A stretch of 64,000 bases of DNA from the NCBI RefSeq assembly GCF_014643375.1, contig NZ_BMJJ01000010.1:101093-165092 (forward strand). Direction: 5' to 3'. The notes below the pieces were generated by a model that was not told the DNA's origin, ran no database searches, and was given only the letters and a program-made list of their open reading frames with translations. A program made the translations under genes and the position numbers. Every line of letters starts with the position of its first letter. Positions within the stretch are counted from its first letter, which is position 1. This stretch comes from Aureimonas glaciei (GTDB lineage Bacteria; Pseudomonadota; Alphaproteobacteria; Rhizobiales; Rhizobiaceae). Below are positions 8,429-16,668 of this stretch, piece after piece.

Positions 8429-9306
8429 GGGCGCTTGCCGTCGGCGAGCGTGGCGGCGAGCGCCAGCGCCCCGTCCAGCGCATCCCCCCGGGCCTCGCCG
8501 ATGTAAGGCTGCAGGGTGGCGGGCAGGCGCGGCCGGTAGCGCGCCGCCAGTCCGCCGAGCAGCACGATCGACGGGGCGCCGAGCGCCAGAAGCCGGGTCA
8601 GCGCCGCGACGACGTGAAACAGCCCTTCCGCGACGATCGCCATCGCCACGGGGTCGCCGTCGTCGGCGCCGTCCATGACGAGCGGGGCGAAACCGCCGAA
8701 ATCCACGGGCCGGGCCTCGCCGCCGAATTCCACGAGCCGCGCCGCATCGCCGTCGAAGCGGTCGAGCACCAGGCGAATCAACTCGCTCGCCGGGCCGATG
8801 CCGTCATGCGCGAGGAGGGCCGCGACGAGCGCCGCGCGGCCGAGATAGCCGCCGCCGCCCTGGTCGGAGAGGGCAAAGCCCCAGCCCCCGATCGAGGTGA
8901 AATTTTTGCCTGTCCGGCGGACATAGGCGGTGCCGGTGCCGAGGATCGCGATGGCACCATCGGCGTCGGCATGCGCGCCGCGGCAGGCGACGACGGCGTC
9001 GGTCTCGATTGCCCGACGGGCGAAGGGGAGGGGGCGGCTTGCGAGCTCCTCGGCCAGCGAGGGGATGTTGGCGCCGGCGAGACCGAGCCCGGCATGGCAG
9101 CGCCCGAGGTCTTCCTCGCCGAGACCGCCCTGTGCCAGGGCTTCCCGCGTCACCGACAGGATGTTGTGCAGAGCAAGGTCAAGGTCGCTGAAGATGTTGG
9201 CCGAGCCACCCTCGGCCTCGCCGATCGGCGTGCCGTCGGCGAAGCGGGCCCGCACCCGGCAGCGGCTTCCGCCGCCATCGACGCCGATCAGGATGGGTTG
9301 CTGCAT
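8425..9306 (-). CDS. BadF/BadG/BcrA/BcrD-family kinase, probable GlcNAc/MurNAc kinase
   Basis: A 293-residue sugar kinase of the ASKHA fold: phosphate-1 motif GVDGGGSRCR near the N-terminus, AGLGLAGA, an AILGTGTAYV adenosine/phosphate-2 region, and GGWGFALSDQGGGGYLG. The start at 9306 is set by a GGAGG ribosome site (9311-9315). The family includes eukaryotic-type N-acetylglucosamine kinase and MurK, which phosphorylates both MurNAc and GlcNAc. With murQ facing it and nagA downstream, C6 phosphorylation of GlcNAc and/or MurNAc is the natural role; which sugar is preferred cannot be read from sequence. First gene of the leftward operon. Confidence 0.82.
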   Translation of the reverse strand: MQQPILIGVDGGGSRCRVRARFADGTPIGEAEGGSANIFSDLDLALHNILSVTREALAQGGLGEEDLGRCHAGLGLAGANIPSLAEELASRPLPFARRAIETDAVVACRGAHADADGAIAILGTGTAYVRRTGKNFTSIGGWGFALSDQGGGGYLGRAALVAALLAHDGIGPASELIRLVLDRFDGDAARLVEFGGEARPVDFGGFAPLVMDGADDGDPVAMAIVAEGLFHVVAALTRLLALGAPSIVLLGGLAARYRPRLPATLQPYIGEARGDALDGALALAATLADGKRP

Positions 9307-9316
9307 GATACCTCCG

Positions 9317-9337
9317 GGTACCAAAGTAATACCAAAA
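9317..9337 (-). promoter_or_regulatory. Candidate GntR/NagR operator
   Basis: Read on the minus strand, TTTGGTA occurs twice, eleven bases apart (9336-9330 and 9325-9319). The segment GGTACCAAAGTAATACC (9317-9333) is also an imperfect palindrome (GGTA-N9-TACC). It lies just in front of the kinase ribosome site. A related TTGGTAAC occurs at 9493-9500, upstream of the divergent murQ. Shared sites in a divergent promoter fit control of both arms by the local GntR protein. No footprint evidence exists here. Confidence 0.45.
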
Positions 9338-9606
9338 GTTCGGGCGGACGCAATCGCTATTCTCGCCTGTTCAGCGACGCTCGCGCTTTCTCCGAAATAC
9401 CGCGGCAAATAGCGAAAAAATAAGGCATCTCTCTATGCTGCGGTGCGGAAGAGCAAAAAGTTAAGGATTGCGTCTGGACGAATGGCATCAAGTTGGTAAC
9501 ATCAATGGACATAAGCCGTGCTGCCGACCGGAGAACTGCGATTGTTTCCACCGACCGTCCTTTCCCCCGACAGGCCGTCTTCCCCGCTGACGGCGGTGGT
9601 GCGGGC

Positions 9607-10518
9607 ATGACGGATCTTCGCGCGACGGAGACCCGGCATCCGGGCGTCGTCGACATCGAGCGCTGGGACGACGGCCGGGTGCTGGCGGCGCTTCTCGGCG
9701 GTCAGAAGCGCGCCGTGGAGGCGGTCGAGGCCGTCATTCCGGCCCTCGCATCGGCGGCCGAGCTCGCCGTGCGCAGTCTCAACCAGGGCGGCCGGCTTGT
9801 TTATCTCGCCGCCGGCAGCCCGGCCTTGATCGCCCTCGGCGATGCGCTCGAAATTCCGCAGACCTATGGCGAACCGGCGGAGCGGTTCGCCACCATCCTG
9901 GCCGGCGGCCTCGCCATCACGGAAAGCCTCGTCGGCGGGCCGGAGGACGACGGCGGACAGGCCGAGCGCGACGTCGCTTCGGCCGGTGTTGGCGCTGCCG
10001 ACTGCGTCGTCGCCATCTCGGCCAGCGGCTCAACGCCCTACACGCTGGCCGGCCTCGCCGCGGCCAGGGCGGCGGGCGCGGCGACCGTCGCCATCGCCAA
10101 CAATCCGGGCGCACCGCTGCTGGAGGGCGCCGATGTCGGCATCGTCCTCGACACCGGGCCGGAGATCGTCGCAGGCTCCACCCGCATGGGCGCCGGCACG
10201 GCGCAGAAGGTGGCGCTGAACATGCTGTCGACCCTTGTCGCTTTGCGGCTCGGCCACATCCATGGCGGCCACATGGTCAGCCTGCGTGCCGACAACACCA
10301 AGCTGCGCCAGCGCGCGCTGCGGATCGTCACCGACCTCAGCGGCGCAGACGCATCGGCCGCCGCCCGCGCGCTGGCCGCGGCCGACGGCGCGGTCAAGCC
10401 GGCGGTGCTGCTGGCCTCGGGCGACCGCGATCTCGATGCCGCTTCGTCCCGCCTTCTGCGCCACGGCGGACGTCTCGATCGGGCGCTCGATGAACTCTCT
10501 GCCGTCGCGGTCCCCTGA
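9607..10518 (+). CDS. murQ: N-acetylmuramic acid 6-phosphate etherase
   Basis: A 303-residue SIS-domain etherase that cleaves the D-lactyl ether of MurNAc-6-P to give GlcNAc-6-P and lactate. Seen are the signature TETRHP (7-12), a sugar-phosphate loop LAAGSPALIALGDALEIPQTY with the catalytic Glu at about 82, the second acidic residue at about 113 (GGPEDDGG), AISASGSTPYTLAGL, and EIVAGSTRMGAGTAQK. The E. coli-type GAGTSGRL loop is replaced by AAGSPALI. The ATG at 9607 is chosen because the motif-bearing N-terminus begins there; an upstream in-frame ATG at 9493 would add an unconserved tail. First gene of the rightward arm, feeding NagA. Confidence 0.9.
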   Translation: MTDLRATETRHPGVVDIERWDDGRVLAALLGGQKRAVEAVEAVIPALASAAELAVRSLNQGGRLVYLAAGSPALIALGDALEIPQTYGEPAERFATILAGGLAITESLVGGPEDDGGQAERDVASAGVGAADCVVAISASGSTPYTLAGLAAARAAGAATVAIANNPGAPLLEGADVGIVLDTGPEIVAGSTRMGAGTAQKVALNMLSTLVALRLGHIHGGHMVSLRADNTKLRQRALRIVTDLSGADASAAARALAAADGAVKPAVLLASGDRDLDAASSRLLRHGGRLDRALDELSAVAVP

Positions 10519-10557
10519 CGGCGGCCCTTCCGATTTTGCCCTGAGATCCTGCACCCC

Positions 10558-11835
10558 ATGGAGAAGCCCGTGACCCTGCCCACCAAACGCTTCCTTCTTT
10601 CCGCCGCCGCCATCGCGGCGCTTTCCGCCGCGGCGCTGCCCGCGCAGGCGCAGACGACGCTGACCATCGAGAGCTGGCGCAATGACGATCTGGCGGTCTG
10701 GCAGGAGAAGATCATCCCGGTCTTCGAGGCTGCCCATCCCGACATCAAGGTGGTGTTCTCGCCGTCGGCCCCGACCGAGTACAATTCCGCCCTCTCGGCC
10801 AAGCTCGACGCGGGCTCCGGCGGCGATCTCGTCGCCTGCCGCCCGTTCGACGCCTCGCTGGCGCTGTTCGAGAAGGGCCAGCTCGCCGACCTCTCGGCGC
10901 TTCCGGGCATCGAAAACTTTGGCGACGTCGCCAAGACCGCCTGGTCGACCGACGATGGCGCGAAGACCTTCTGCGTGCCGATGGCCTCGGTGCTGCACGG
11001 CTTCATGTACAACAAGAAGGCGTTCGCCGATCTCGGCCTGGAAGTGCCGGCGACCGAGGACGAGTTCTTCGCCGTGCTCGACAAGATCAAGGCCGATGGC
11101 ACCTACATCCCGCTCGCCATGGGCACCAAGGACCAGTGGGAAGCCGCGACCATGGGCTACCAGAACATCGGTCCGAACTACTGGAAGGGCGAGGAAGGCC
11201 GTAAGGCGCTGATCGCCGGCACCCAGAAGCTCACCGATGCGGACTGGGTGAAGCCTTACGAAGTGCTCGCCAAGTGGGCCGACTACATGGGCGACGGCTA
11301 CCAGGCGCAGACCTATCCCGACAGCCAGAACCTCTTCACCCTCGGCCGCGCCGCCATCTACCCGACCGGCTCCTGGGAGATCTCGCCGTTCAAGCCGCAG
11401 GTCGACTTCGAGATGGGCGCCTTCAAGCCGCCGGTGCCGAAGGCCGGCGACACCTGCTACATCTCCGACCATCCGGACATCGCCATGGGCCTCAACGCCA
11501 AGAGCCCGAACCAGGAGGCTGCGAAAACCTTCCTGTCCTGGGTCGCATCGCCGGAATTCGCCACCATCTACGCCAACGAGGCGCCGGGCTTCTTCCCGCT
11601 GATCGACGCCAAGGTCGAGCTGACGGATCCGCTGGCGCAGGAATTCGTCAAGTGGCGCTCGGAATGCACGCCGACGATCCGCTCGACCTACCAGATCCTG
11701 TCGCGCGGCACGCCGAACCTCGAGAACGAGACCTGGGCGGAATCGGCCAATGTCATGAACAAGACCGAGACCCCGGCCCAGGCCGCCGAAAAGCTGCAGA
11801 AGGGCCTCGACAGCTGGTACAAGCCGGCGAAGTAA
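10558..11835 (+). CDS. Sugar ABC transporter substrate-binding protein (CUT1 family)
   Basis: A 425-residue extracellular solute-binding protein, family 1, with a signal peptide (RFLLSAAAIAALSAAALPAQAQ). Core features are an early TLTIESWRNDD strand, the hinge region MYNKKAFADLGLEVPATEDE, and IYPTGSWEISPF. A GTG at 10570 with GGAG seven bases before it is a plausible alternative start; the ATG at 10558 has a weak ribosome site. The neighbourhood (murQ, nagA, kinase) suggests GlcNAc, MurNAc or short chitin/muropeptide sugars as ligand. It is separated from its permease genes by a 130-base palindromic element. Confidence 0.87.
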   Translation: MEKPVTLPTKRFLLSAAAIAALSAAALPAQAQTTLTIESWRNDDLAVWQEKIIPVFEAAHPDIKVVFSPSAPTEYNSALSAKLDAGSGGDLVACRPFDASLALFEKGQLADLSALPGIENFGDVAKTAWSTDDGAKTFCVPMASVLHGFMYNKKAFADLGLEVPATEDEFFAVLDKIKADGTYIPLAMGTKDQWEAATMGYQNIGPNYWKGEEGRKALIAGTQKLTDADWVKPYEVLAKWADYMGDGYQAQTYPDSQNLFTLGRAAIYPTGSWEISPFKPQVDFEMGAFKPPVPKAGDTCYISDHPDIAMGLNAKSPNQEAAKTFLSWVASPEFATIYANEAPGFFPLIDAKVELTDPLAQEFVKWRSECTPTIRSTYQILSRGTPNLENETWAESANVMNKTETPAQAAEKLQKGLDSWYKPAK

Positions 11836-11862
11836 GCCTGCGCTCACAAGCTTGACGCCATT

Positions 11863-11992
11863 CTTCTCCCCTTGGGGGAGAAGGTGGATGCGAGCGAAGC
11901 GAGCAGCCGGAAGAGGGGAGCGCCCGGGGAGATCATTCTCATGCGGTGTTCCCCTCATCCCCTGCCGGACCTTCTCCCCAAAGGGGAGAAGA
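11863..11992. repeat. RIME-like palindromic intergenic element
   Basis: Two arms of about 23 bases, each itself a hairpin (CTTCTCCCCTT then GGGGGAGAAG; CTTCTCCCC then AAAGGGGAGAAG), form near-perfect inverted repeats around a roughly 85-base centre containing GCGAGCGAAGCGAGCAGCCG. This arrangement resembles the mosaic palindromic repeats (RIME/REP type) scattered between genes in Rhizobiales. It lies between the binding-protein gene and the first permease gene of one operon, so the transcript would carry a strong structure there. No transposase is present. Confidence 0.7.
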
Positions 11993-12083
11993 ATACTCTT
12001 TGACGTTTCGCCTGGTAGTCGGGCGCCGGATAGCGAAGCTTGCGGCGCGTCAACTCGCTCGCCCAATCGAGGAACGCCCACCC

Positions 12084-13010
12084 ATGAGCGACGCCGCCCT
12101 GCGGAAGCCGAGACGCTGGCACATCCTCGTCTTCCTCGCGCCGGCGATTCTGATCTACACCGTGATCATGATCGTGCCGCTGGCGGAAACGCTCTGGACC
12201 TCGCTGGAGGGCGTGCGGGACGGTGAGACGCGCTTCGTCGGCCTCGAAAACTTTCGAGTTCTTTTCGGCGACCCCCGCTGGTCGCAGAGTTTCTGGAACG
12301 CGCTCGGCAACAATTTCTATTTCTTCGCCATCCACATGCTGGTGCAGAACCCGATCGGCATCGCGCTGGCAGCCCTCCTATCGATCCCGAAGCTGAAGGG
12401 CGTTGCGATCTACCGGACGGTGATCTTTCTGCCGACAATCCTCTCCTTCGTCATCGTCGGCTTCATCTGGAAGCTGATCCTCTCGCCGCTCTGGGGCGTG
12501 GCGCCGGGGCTGCTCGGGACCATCGGGTTGAAGGGTCTTTTCGCGCCCTATCTCGGCGTCGAGGCCTATGCGCTGACCACCGTCTCGCTCGTCTCGGTGT
12601 GGCAATATGTCGGCATTCCGATGATGCTGGTTTATGCGGCGCTCTTGACCATTCCCGACGAGATCATCGAGGCGGCGGAATGCGACGGCATCACCGGCTT
12701 CCGGCAGTTCTGGCAGATCCGCCTGCCGCTGATCCTGCCGACCATCGGGCTCGTCACCATCCTGACCTTCGTCGCCAATTTCAACGCCTTCGACCTGATC
12801 TACTCGATGCAGGGCGCGCTCGCCGGGCCCGATGGTTCGACCGACATTCTCGGCACTTTCCTCTACCGAACCTTCTTCGGCTTCCAGCTGCAGCAGGGCG
12901 ACCGGCACATGGGCGCGGCGATCGCCACCGGCATGTTCACCATCATCCTTCTCGGCGTGTCGCTGTATCTCTTCGTCATCCAGCGGCGCATCCGCCGCTA
13001 CCAGATGTAA
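12084..13010 (+). CDS. Sugar ABC transporter permease (MalF-like)
   Basis: A 308-residue CUT1 permease with about six membrane segments beginning with LVFLAPAILIYTVIMIVPL. The EAA loop AAECDGITGFRQFWQIRLPL (from about residue 196) contacts the ATPase. The start at 12084 (MSDAALRKPRRW) follows GAGGAA; upstream in-frame codons run into the palindromic repeat and are not used. Together with the next gene it forms the membrane channel for the binding protein at 10558. Confidence 0.88.
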   Translation: MSDAALRKPRRWHILVFLAPAILIYTVIMIVPLAETLWTSLEGVRDGETRFVGLENFRVLFGDPRWSQSFWNALGNNFYFFAIHMLVQNPIGIALAALLSIPKLKGVAIYRTVIFLPTILSFVIVGFIWKLILSPLWGVAPGLLGTIGLKGLFAPYLGVEAYALTTVSLVSVWQYVGIPMMLVYAALLTIPDEIIEAAECDGITGFRQFWQIRLPLILPTIGLVTILTFVANFNAFDLIYSMQGALAGPDGSTDILGTFLYRTFFGFQLQQGDRHMGAAIATGMFTIILLGVSLYLFVIQRRIRRYQM

Positions 13011-13019
13011 GGGGCGGAT

Positions 13020-13859
13020 ATGGCCAACACACGCCACGGCGGCTTCCGCATCGGTCTCGTCCACCTCGCCCTCGTCCTCTACTCGCTGATCGCGGTGCTG
13101 CCGGTCGTCCTGGTAGTGATGAACTCGTTCAAGACGCGCCGGGCGATCTTCGGCAGCCCGCTGCTGCCGCCGACGACGGAGACCTTCAACCTCGGCGGCT
13201 ACGGCACGGTGATGGCGCAGGGCAATTTCCTGCTCTATTTCCAGAACAGCTTGGTCGTCACCGTGGTGTCGATCTTCTTCGTCATCCTCTTCGGCGCCAT
13301 GGCGGCGTTCGCCCTGTCGGAATACCGCTTTCGCGGCAACAGCTTCACCGGCCTGTTCCTGGCGCTCGGGATCATGATCCCGATCCGCCTCGGCACGGTG
13401 GCGATCCTCGAAATGATGGTCGCCTCGAACCTCGTCAACACGCTGACGGCGCTGATCCTCGTCTATGTCGCACAGGGGCTGCCGCTCGCCGTCTTCATCC
13501 TGTCGGAGTTCATGCGGCAGGTCTCGGACGATCTGAAGAATGCCGGGCGGATCGACGGCATGTCGGAATACAAGGTGTTCTTCGTCCTCGTCCTACCCCT
13601 GGTACGGCCGGCCATGGCGACGGTGGCGGTGTTCACCATGATCCCGATCTGGAACGACCTCTGGTTCCCGCTGATCCTGGCGCCCGGCGAATCCACCAAG
13701 ACCGTGACGCTCGGCGCGCAGCAGTTCCTCGGGCAGTACCTGACGAACTGGGAAGCGGTGCTCTCGGCCCTGTCGCTCGCTATCCTGCCGGTGCTGGTGC
13801 TGTATCTCCTGTTCTCGCGCAACCTCATCCGCGGTATTACCTCGGGCGCGGTGAAGTGA
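13020..13859 (+). CDS. Sugar ABC transporter permease (MalG-like)
   Basis: A 279-residue CUT1 permease with six predicted membrane segments (first at about 12-32, LALVLYSLIAVLPVVLVVMN) and the EAA loop NAGRIDGMSEYKVFFVLVLP at about 178-197. It starts nine bases after the MalF-like gene behind GGGGCGG. Length is normal. In most such operons the ATPase or a catabolic gene would come next; here a toxin-antitoxin pair follows after eleven bases. Confidence 0.88.
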   Translation: MANTRHGGFRIGLVHLALVLYSLIAVLPVVLVVMNSFKTRRAIFGSPLLPPTTETFNLGGYGTVMAQGNFLLYFQNSLVVTVVSIFFVILFGAMAAFALSEYRFRGNSFTGLFLALGIMIPIRLGTVAILEMMVASNLVNTLTALILVYVAQGLPLAVFILSEFMRQVSDDLKNAGRIDGMSEYKVFFVLVLPLVRPAMATVAVFTMIPIWNDLWFPLILAPGESTKTVTLGAQQFLGQYLTNWEAVLSALSLAILPVLVLYLLFSRNLIRGITSGAVK

Positions 13860-13870
13860 CGGAGGCAGGG

Positions 13871-14161
13871 ATGAAGCCCTCGGAAATTCTGGCGGCAAAG
13901 CGCGATGAAGTGCTGGCGGTGATCGCGCAATCGCGGTTCACCAACCCCCGTTTGTTTGGGTCGGTCGCTCGCGGCGAAGACGGAGACGAGAGCGATCTCG
14001 ACATCCTGGTCGACTCGCCTTCCGGCGTCTCGCTCTTCGATATTGTTGGACTGGAACTTCAACTGGGCGATCTCTTGGGGATACCTGTCGATCTCTTTAC
14101 GATGGACACGCTGAAGAAAGATATCCGTCCGAACGTCCTGCGCGACCAGCGGCCGCTCTAG
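13871..14161 (+). CDS. mntA: MntA-like nucleotidyltransferase antitoxin
   Basis: A 96-residue minimal nucleotidyltransferase (MNT). The catalytic pattern is complete: GS at 30-31 in FGSVARGE, DxD at 42-44 in SDLDILVD, and a third acidic residue at 74 in IPVDLF. MntA proteins neutralise HepT by attaching AMP units to a tyrosine of the HEPN motif. The ATG follows a strong GGAGG (13861-13865), independent of the permease before it. The partner hepT starts two bases after its stop. The local sequence (for example GGGGATACCTGTCGATCTCT) looks less GC-rich than the flanking transporter genes, a hint of acquisition. Order here is antitoxin first. Confidence 0.88.
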   Translation: MKPSEILAAKRDEVLAVIAQSRFTNPRLFGSVARGEDGDESDLDILVDSPSGVSLFDIVGLELQLGDLLGIPVDLFTMDTLKKDIRPNVLRDQRPL

Positions 14162-14163
14162 CC

Positions 14164-14535
14164 ATGGCCTTTCAGCGCAGCGCCCGAGACCGTCTCGAAG
14201 ACATCGTTCAGTGGGGCCACTTCGTTGCGGACCATATTGCCGGCAAGGATCGCTCGACATTTGAAGCTGACCTGAAGACGCAGCACGCCGTCATCAAGTG
14301 TATCGAGGTGGTCGGCGAGGCTTCGGGGCAACTGATGAGGCTCTTGCCCGATCACGCCACGGCCCTTGCCGGCCTGGACCTCCGCGCGGCTTACGCCATT
14401 CGCAACAAGTTGAGCCACGGTTATTTCGAGATCGCGGTGGATCGCCTCTGGACCGCCGCCAGCCAGTCGGTGCCGGAGATCGTCGCCATGGCCGCGGCGG
14501 CGCTCGCAACCTTTGATGATGGAAATGCCAAATGA
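14164..14535 (+). CDS. hepT: HepT-like HEPN ribonuclease toxin (DUF86)
   Basis: A 123-residue all-helical HEPN protein. The catalytic RX4HXY motif is intact: Arg80, His85 and Tyr87 in RNKLSHGY. The segment HAVIKCIEVVGEASGQL (41-57) matches the conserved helix of DUF86 proteins. HepT toxins are RNases silenced by MntA-mediated AMPylation of the motif tyrosine. It starts two bases after mntA, and its stop overlaps the ATG of the following oxidoreductase (ATGA). It is therefore placed inside, and coupled to, a sugar-uptake operon. Intact residues argue for an active pair. Confidence 0.88.
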   Translation: MAFQRSARDRLEDIVQWGHFVADHIAGKDRSTFEADLKTQHAVIKCIEVVGEASGQLMRLLPDHATALAGLDLRAAYAIRNKLSHGYFEIAVDRLWTAASQSVPEIVAMAAAALATFDDGNAK

Positions 14536-15593
14536 CTGATACCGCTCGCCCCTTGCGCGTCTTCGTCGCGGGACTCGGCCAGATGGGGCGCAGCCATGCG
14601 CTCGCCTATCACGCCCATCCCGGCTTCGAGATCGTCGGGCTCTACAACCGCTCGCCCGTCGACCTGCCGGTGGAGCTCTCCGGCTATCCCTTGCTCGGCA
14701 GCTACGAAGAGGGGCTGGCGCTGACGCCCGATCTCGTCGCCATCTCGACCTATACCGACAGCCATGCCGATTTCGCCGTCGCCGCGATGGAGGCCGGCGC
14801 GCATGTCTTCGTCGAAAAGCCGCTCGCCGGCACGGCCGAGGAAGCGCGCCGCGTGACCGACTGCGCCCAGCGGACCGGCAAAAAGCTCGTCATCGGCTAT
14901 ATCCTGCGCCATCACCCCTCCTGGATGCTGTTTATCGAGACGGCGCGGGCGCTGGGCGGGCCCTATGTCATTCGGTTGAACCTCAACCAGCAGTCCTCGG
15001 GCGCGGCCTGGGAGATCCACAAGCAGCTGATGAAGACGACCTCGCCGCTGGTCGACTGCGGCGTCCACTATGTCGACGTCATGTGCCAGATCACCGACGC
15101 CAGGCCCATCGAGGTGCGCGGCATGGGGCTTCGCCTGTCCAACGAGATCGCCGAGACCCAGGTGAATTACGGCCATCTCCAGGTGATCTTCGACGACGGC
15201 TCGGTCGGATGGTACGAGGCGGGCTGGGGGCCGATGATGTCGGAGACGGCCTTCTTCGTGAAGGACGTCATCAGCCCCAAGGGCGCGGTGTCGATCGTCA
15301 TGGACGAGGGGGCCGCGTCGAGCGACGTCGACACCCACACCAAGACGGCGCGCATCCGCGTGCATCATGCCGAGCGCGGCCCGGACGGCCAGTTCTCGCG
15401 CGGCGACGACTGGCTGTCGACGGCCGACGAGCCGGGGCACCAGGCACTGTGCGACCGCGAGCAGGCCTTCGTTCTCCGGGCGATCCGCGAGGACATGGAT
15501 CTCGCCCAGCACAACGAGGATGCCGTGCGCTCGCTGGAGATCGTGCTCGCGGCCGAGACCAGCATGCGCGAGAACCGCAGCGTGCGCCTGTGA
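14532..15593 (+). CDS. Gfo/Idh/MocA family oxidoreductase
   Basis: A 353-residue NAD(P)-dependent sugar oxidoreductase. The N-terminal Rossmann fold carries [12 protein letters not shown] (about 12-23) and the conserved EKPLAG lysine-containing motif (about 97-102). The C-terminal alpha/beta domain contains the [12 protein letters not shown] segment typical of the family. Substrate is unknown; the amino-sugar context suggests a modified hexose or anhydro sugar. The start overlaps the hepT stop, so its translation depends on readthrough of the toxin-antitoxin message. Confidence 0.85.
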   Translation: MTDTARPLRVFVAGLGQMGRSHALAYHAHPGFEIVGLYNRSPVDLPVELSGYPLLGSYEEGLALTPDLVAISTYTDSHADFAVAAMEAGAHVFVEKPLAGTAEEARRVTDCAQRTGKKLVIGYILRHHPSWMLFIETARALGGPYVIRLNLNQQSSGAAWEIHKQLMKTTSPLVDCGVHYVDVMCQITDARPIEVRGMGLRLSNEIAETQVNYGHLQVIFDDGSVGWYEAGWGPMMSETAFFVKDVISPKGAVSIVMDEGAASSDVDTHTKTARIRVHHAERGPDGQFSRGDDWLSTADEPGHQALCDREQAFVLRAIREDMDLAQHNEDAVRSLEIVLAAETSMRENRSVRL

Positions 15594-15636
15594 CGGCGGC
15601 ACGGTGCGGCCAGACGAAACGGATGGGAAAGCCGAC

Positions 15637-16638
15637 ATGAAATCCTTGCGGCTCAGCCGGATCGTCAAAACCTTCGGCACCGTCGAGGTGCTGAAGGGCA
15701 TCGACCTCGAGGTCGAGACGGGCGAGTTCGTCGTCTTCGTCGGCCCGTCCGGCTGCGGCAAGTCGACCCTGCTGCGCGTCATCGCCGGGCTGGAGGACCA
15801 GACGTCGGGCACGGTCGAAATCGCCGGCGTGCCGGTCGACGCGGTGCCGCCGGCCAGGCGCGGCATCGCCATGGTGTTCCAGTCCTACGCGCTCTATCCG
15901 CACCTCACCGCCGCCGGCAACATGGCGCTGGCGCTGAAGCAGGAGGGCGTCGCCAAGGCCGAGCGGGAGGCTCGGGTGGCGAAGGCCGCGGGGCTTCTCG
16001 ACCTGACGCCGCTGCTCAAGCGCCGGCCGGCGGAGCTCTCCGGCGGGCAGCGCCAGCGCGTCGCCATCGGCCGCGCCATCGTGCGCGATCCCAAACTCTT
16101 CCTGTTCGACGAGCCGCTGTCCAATCTCGACGCGGCGCTCCGGGTCAACACGCGCCTAGAGATCGCCCGGCTGCACCGCGCGCTTGGCGCCACCATGGTC
16201 TATGTCACGCACGACCAGACCGAGGCGATGACGCTCGCCGACAAGATCGTCGTCCTCAATGCCGGAAAGGTGGAGCAGGTCGGCCATCCGATCGAGCTCT
16301 ACAACAGCCCGCGCAACCTCTTCGTCGCCGGCTTCATCGGCTCGCCGCAGATGAACTTTCTCAAAGGCCCGCTGGCGGCCCGCGAGGGGGCAGAGACGAT
16401 CGGTATCCGTCCGGAGCATCTCGCCCTCGACGGCGAGGGGGCGCGGTGGACCGGCACCGTCCGGCATGTCGAGCATCTGGGTTCGGACACCTATCTCTAC
16501 GTGACGCTCGGCGAAGGGGCGGAGTTGACGGTGCGGCTGGCCGGGCAGAGCCGCGTGGCGATCGGCGAGACGGTCGGCTTGTCGCCCCAGAACGGCCCGG
16601 TGCACCGGTTCGGGGCAGACGGCGCGACGCTGGCCTGA
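15637..16638 (+). CDS. Sugar ABC transporter ATP-binding protein (MalK/UgpC type)
   Basis: A 333-residue ATPase with Walker [10 protein letters not shown], signature LSGGQRQR, Walker B LFLFDEP followed by SNLDAALR, H-loop [14 protein letters not shown], and a C-terminal TOBE/OB domain (about 235-333) containing IGIRPEHL. The ATG at 15637 is preceded by GGATGGGAAAG; longer frames overlap the oxidoreductase and lack conservation. It is the only ATPase of this operon and so should energise the permeases at 12084 and 13020, although the toxin-antitoxin and oxidoreductase genes lie between. Confidence 0.9.
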   Translation: MKSLRLSRIVKTFGTVEVLKGIDLEVETGEFVVFVGPSGCGKSTLLRVIAGLEDQTSGTVEIAGVPVDAVPPARRGIAMVFQSYALYPHLTAAGNMALALKQEGVAKAEREARVAKAAGLLDLTPLLKRRPAELSGGQRQRVAIGRAIVRDPKLFLFDEPLSNLDAALRVNTRLEIARLHRALGATMVYVTHDQTEAMTLADKIVVLNAGKVEQVGHPIELYNSPRNLFVAGFIGSPQMNFLKGPLAAREGAETIGIRPEHLALDGEGARWTGTVRHVEHLGSDTYLYVTLGEGAELTVRLAGQSRVAIGETVGLSPQNGPVHRFGADGATLA

Positions 16639-16668
16639 TCCCCTCGACAGGCTCCGCTCCTGGCAGGA

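Noticed and set aside
10030-12081. 683-codon minus-strand open frame opposite murQ and the binding-protein gene
   Set aside because: No motif, runs through the palindromic element, and lies antisense to two recognisable genes.
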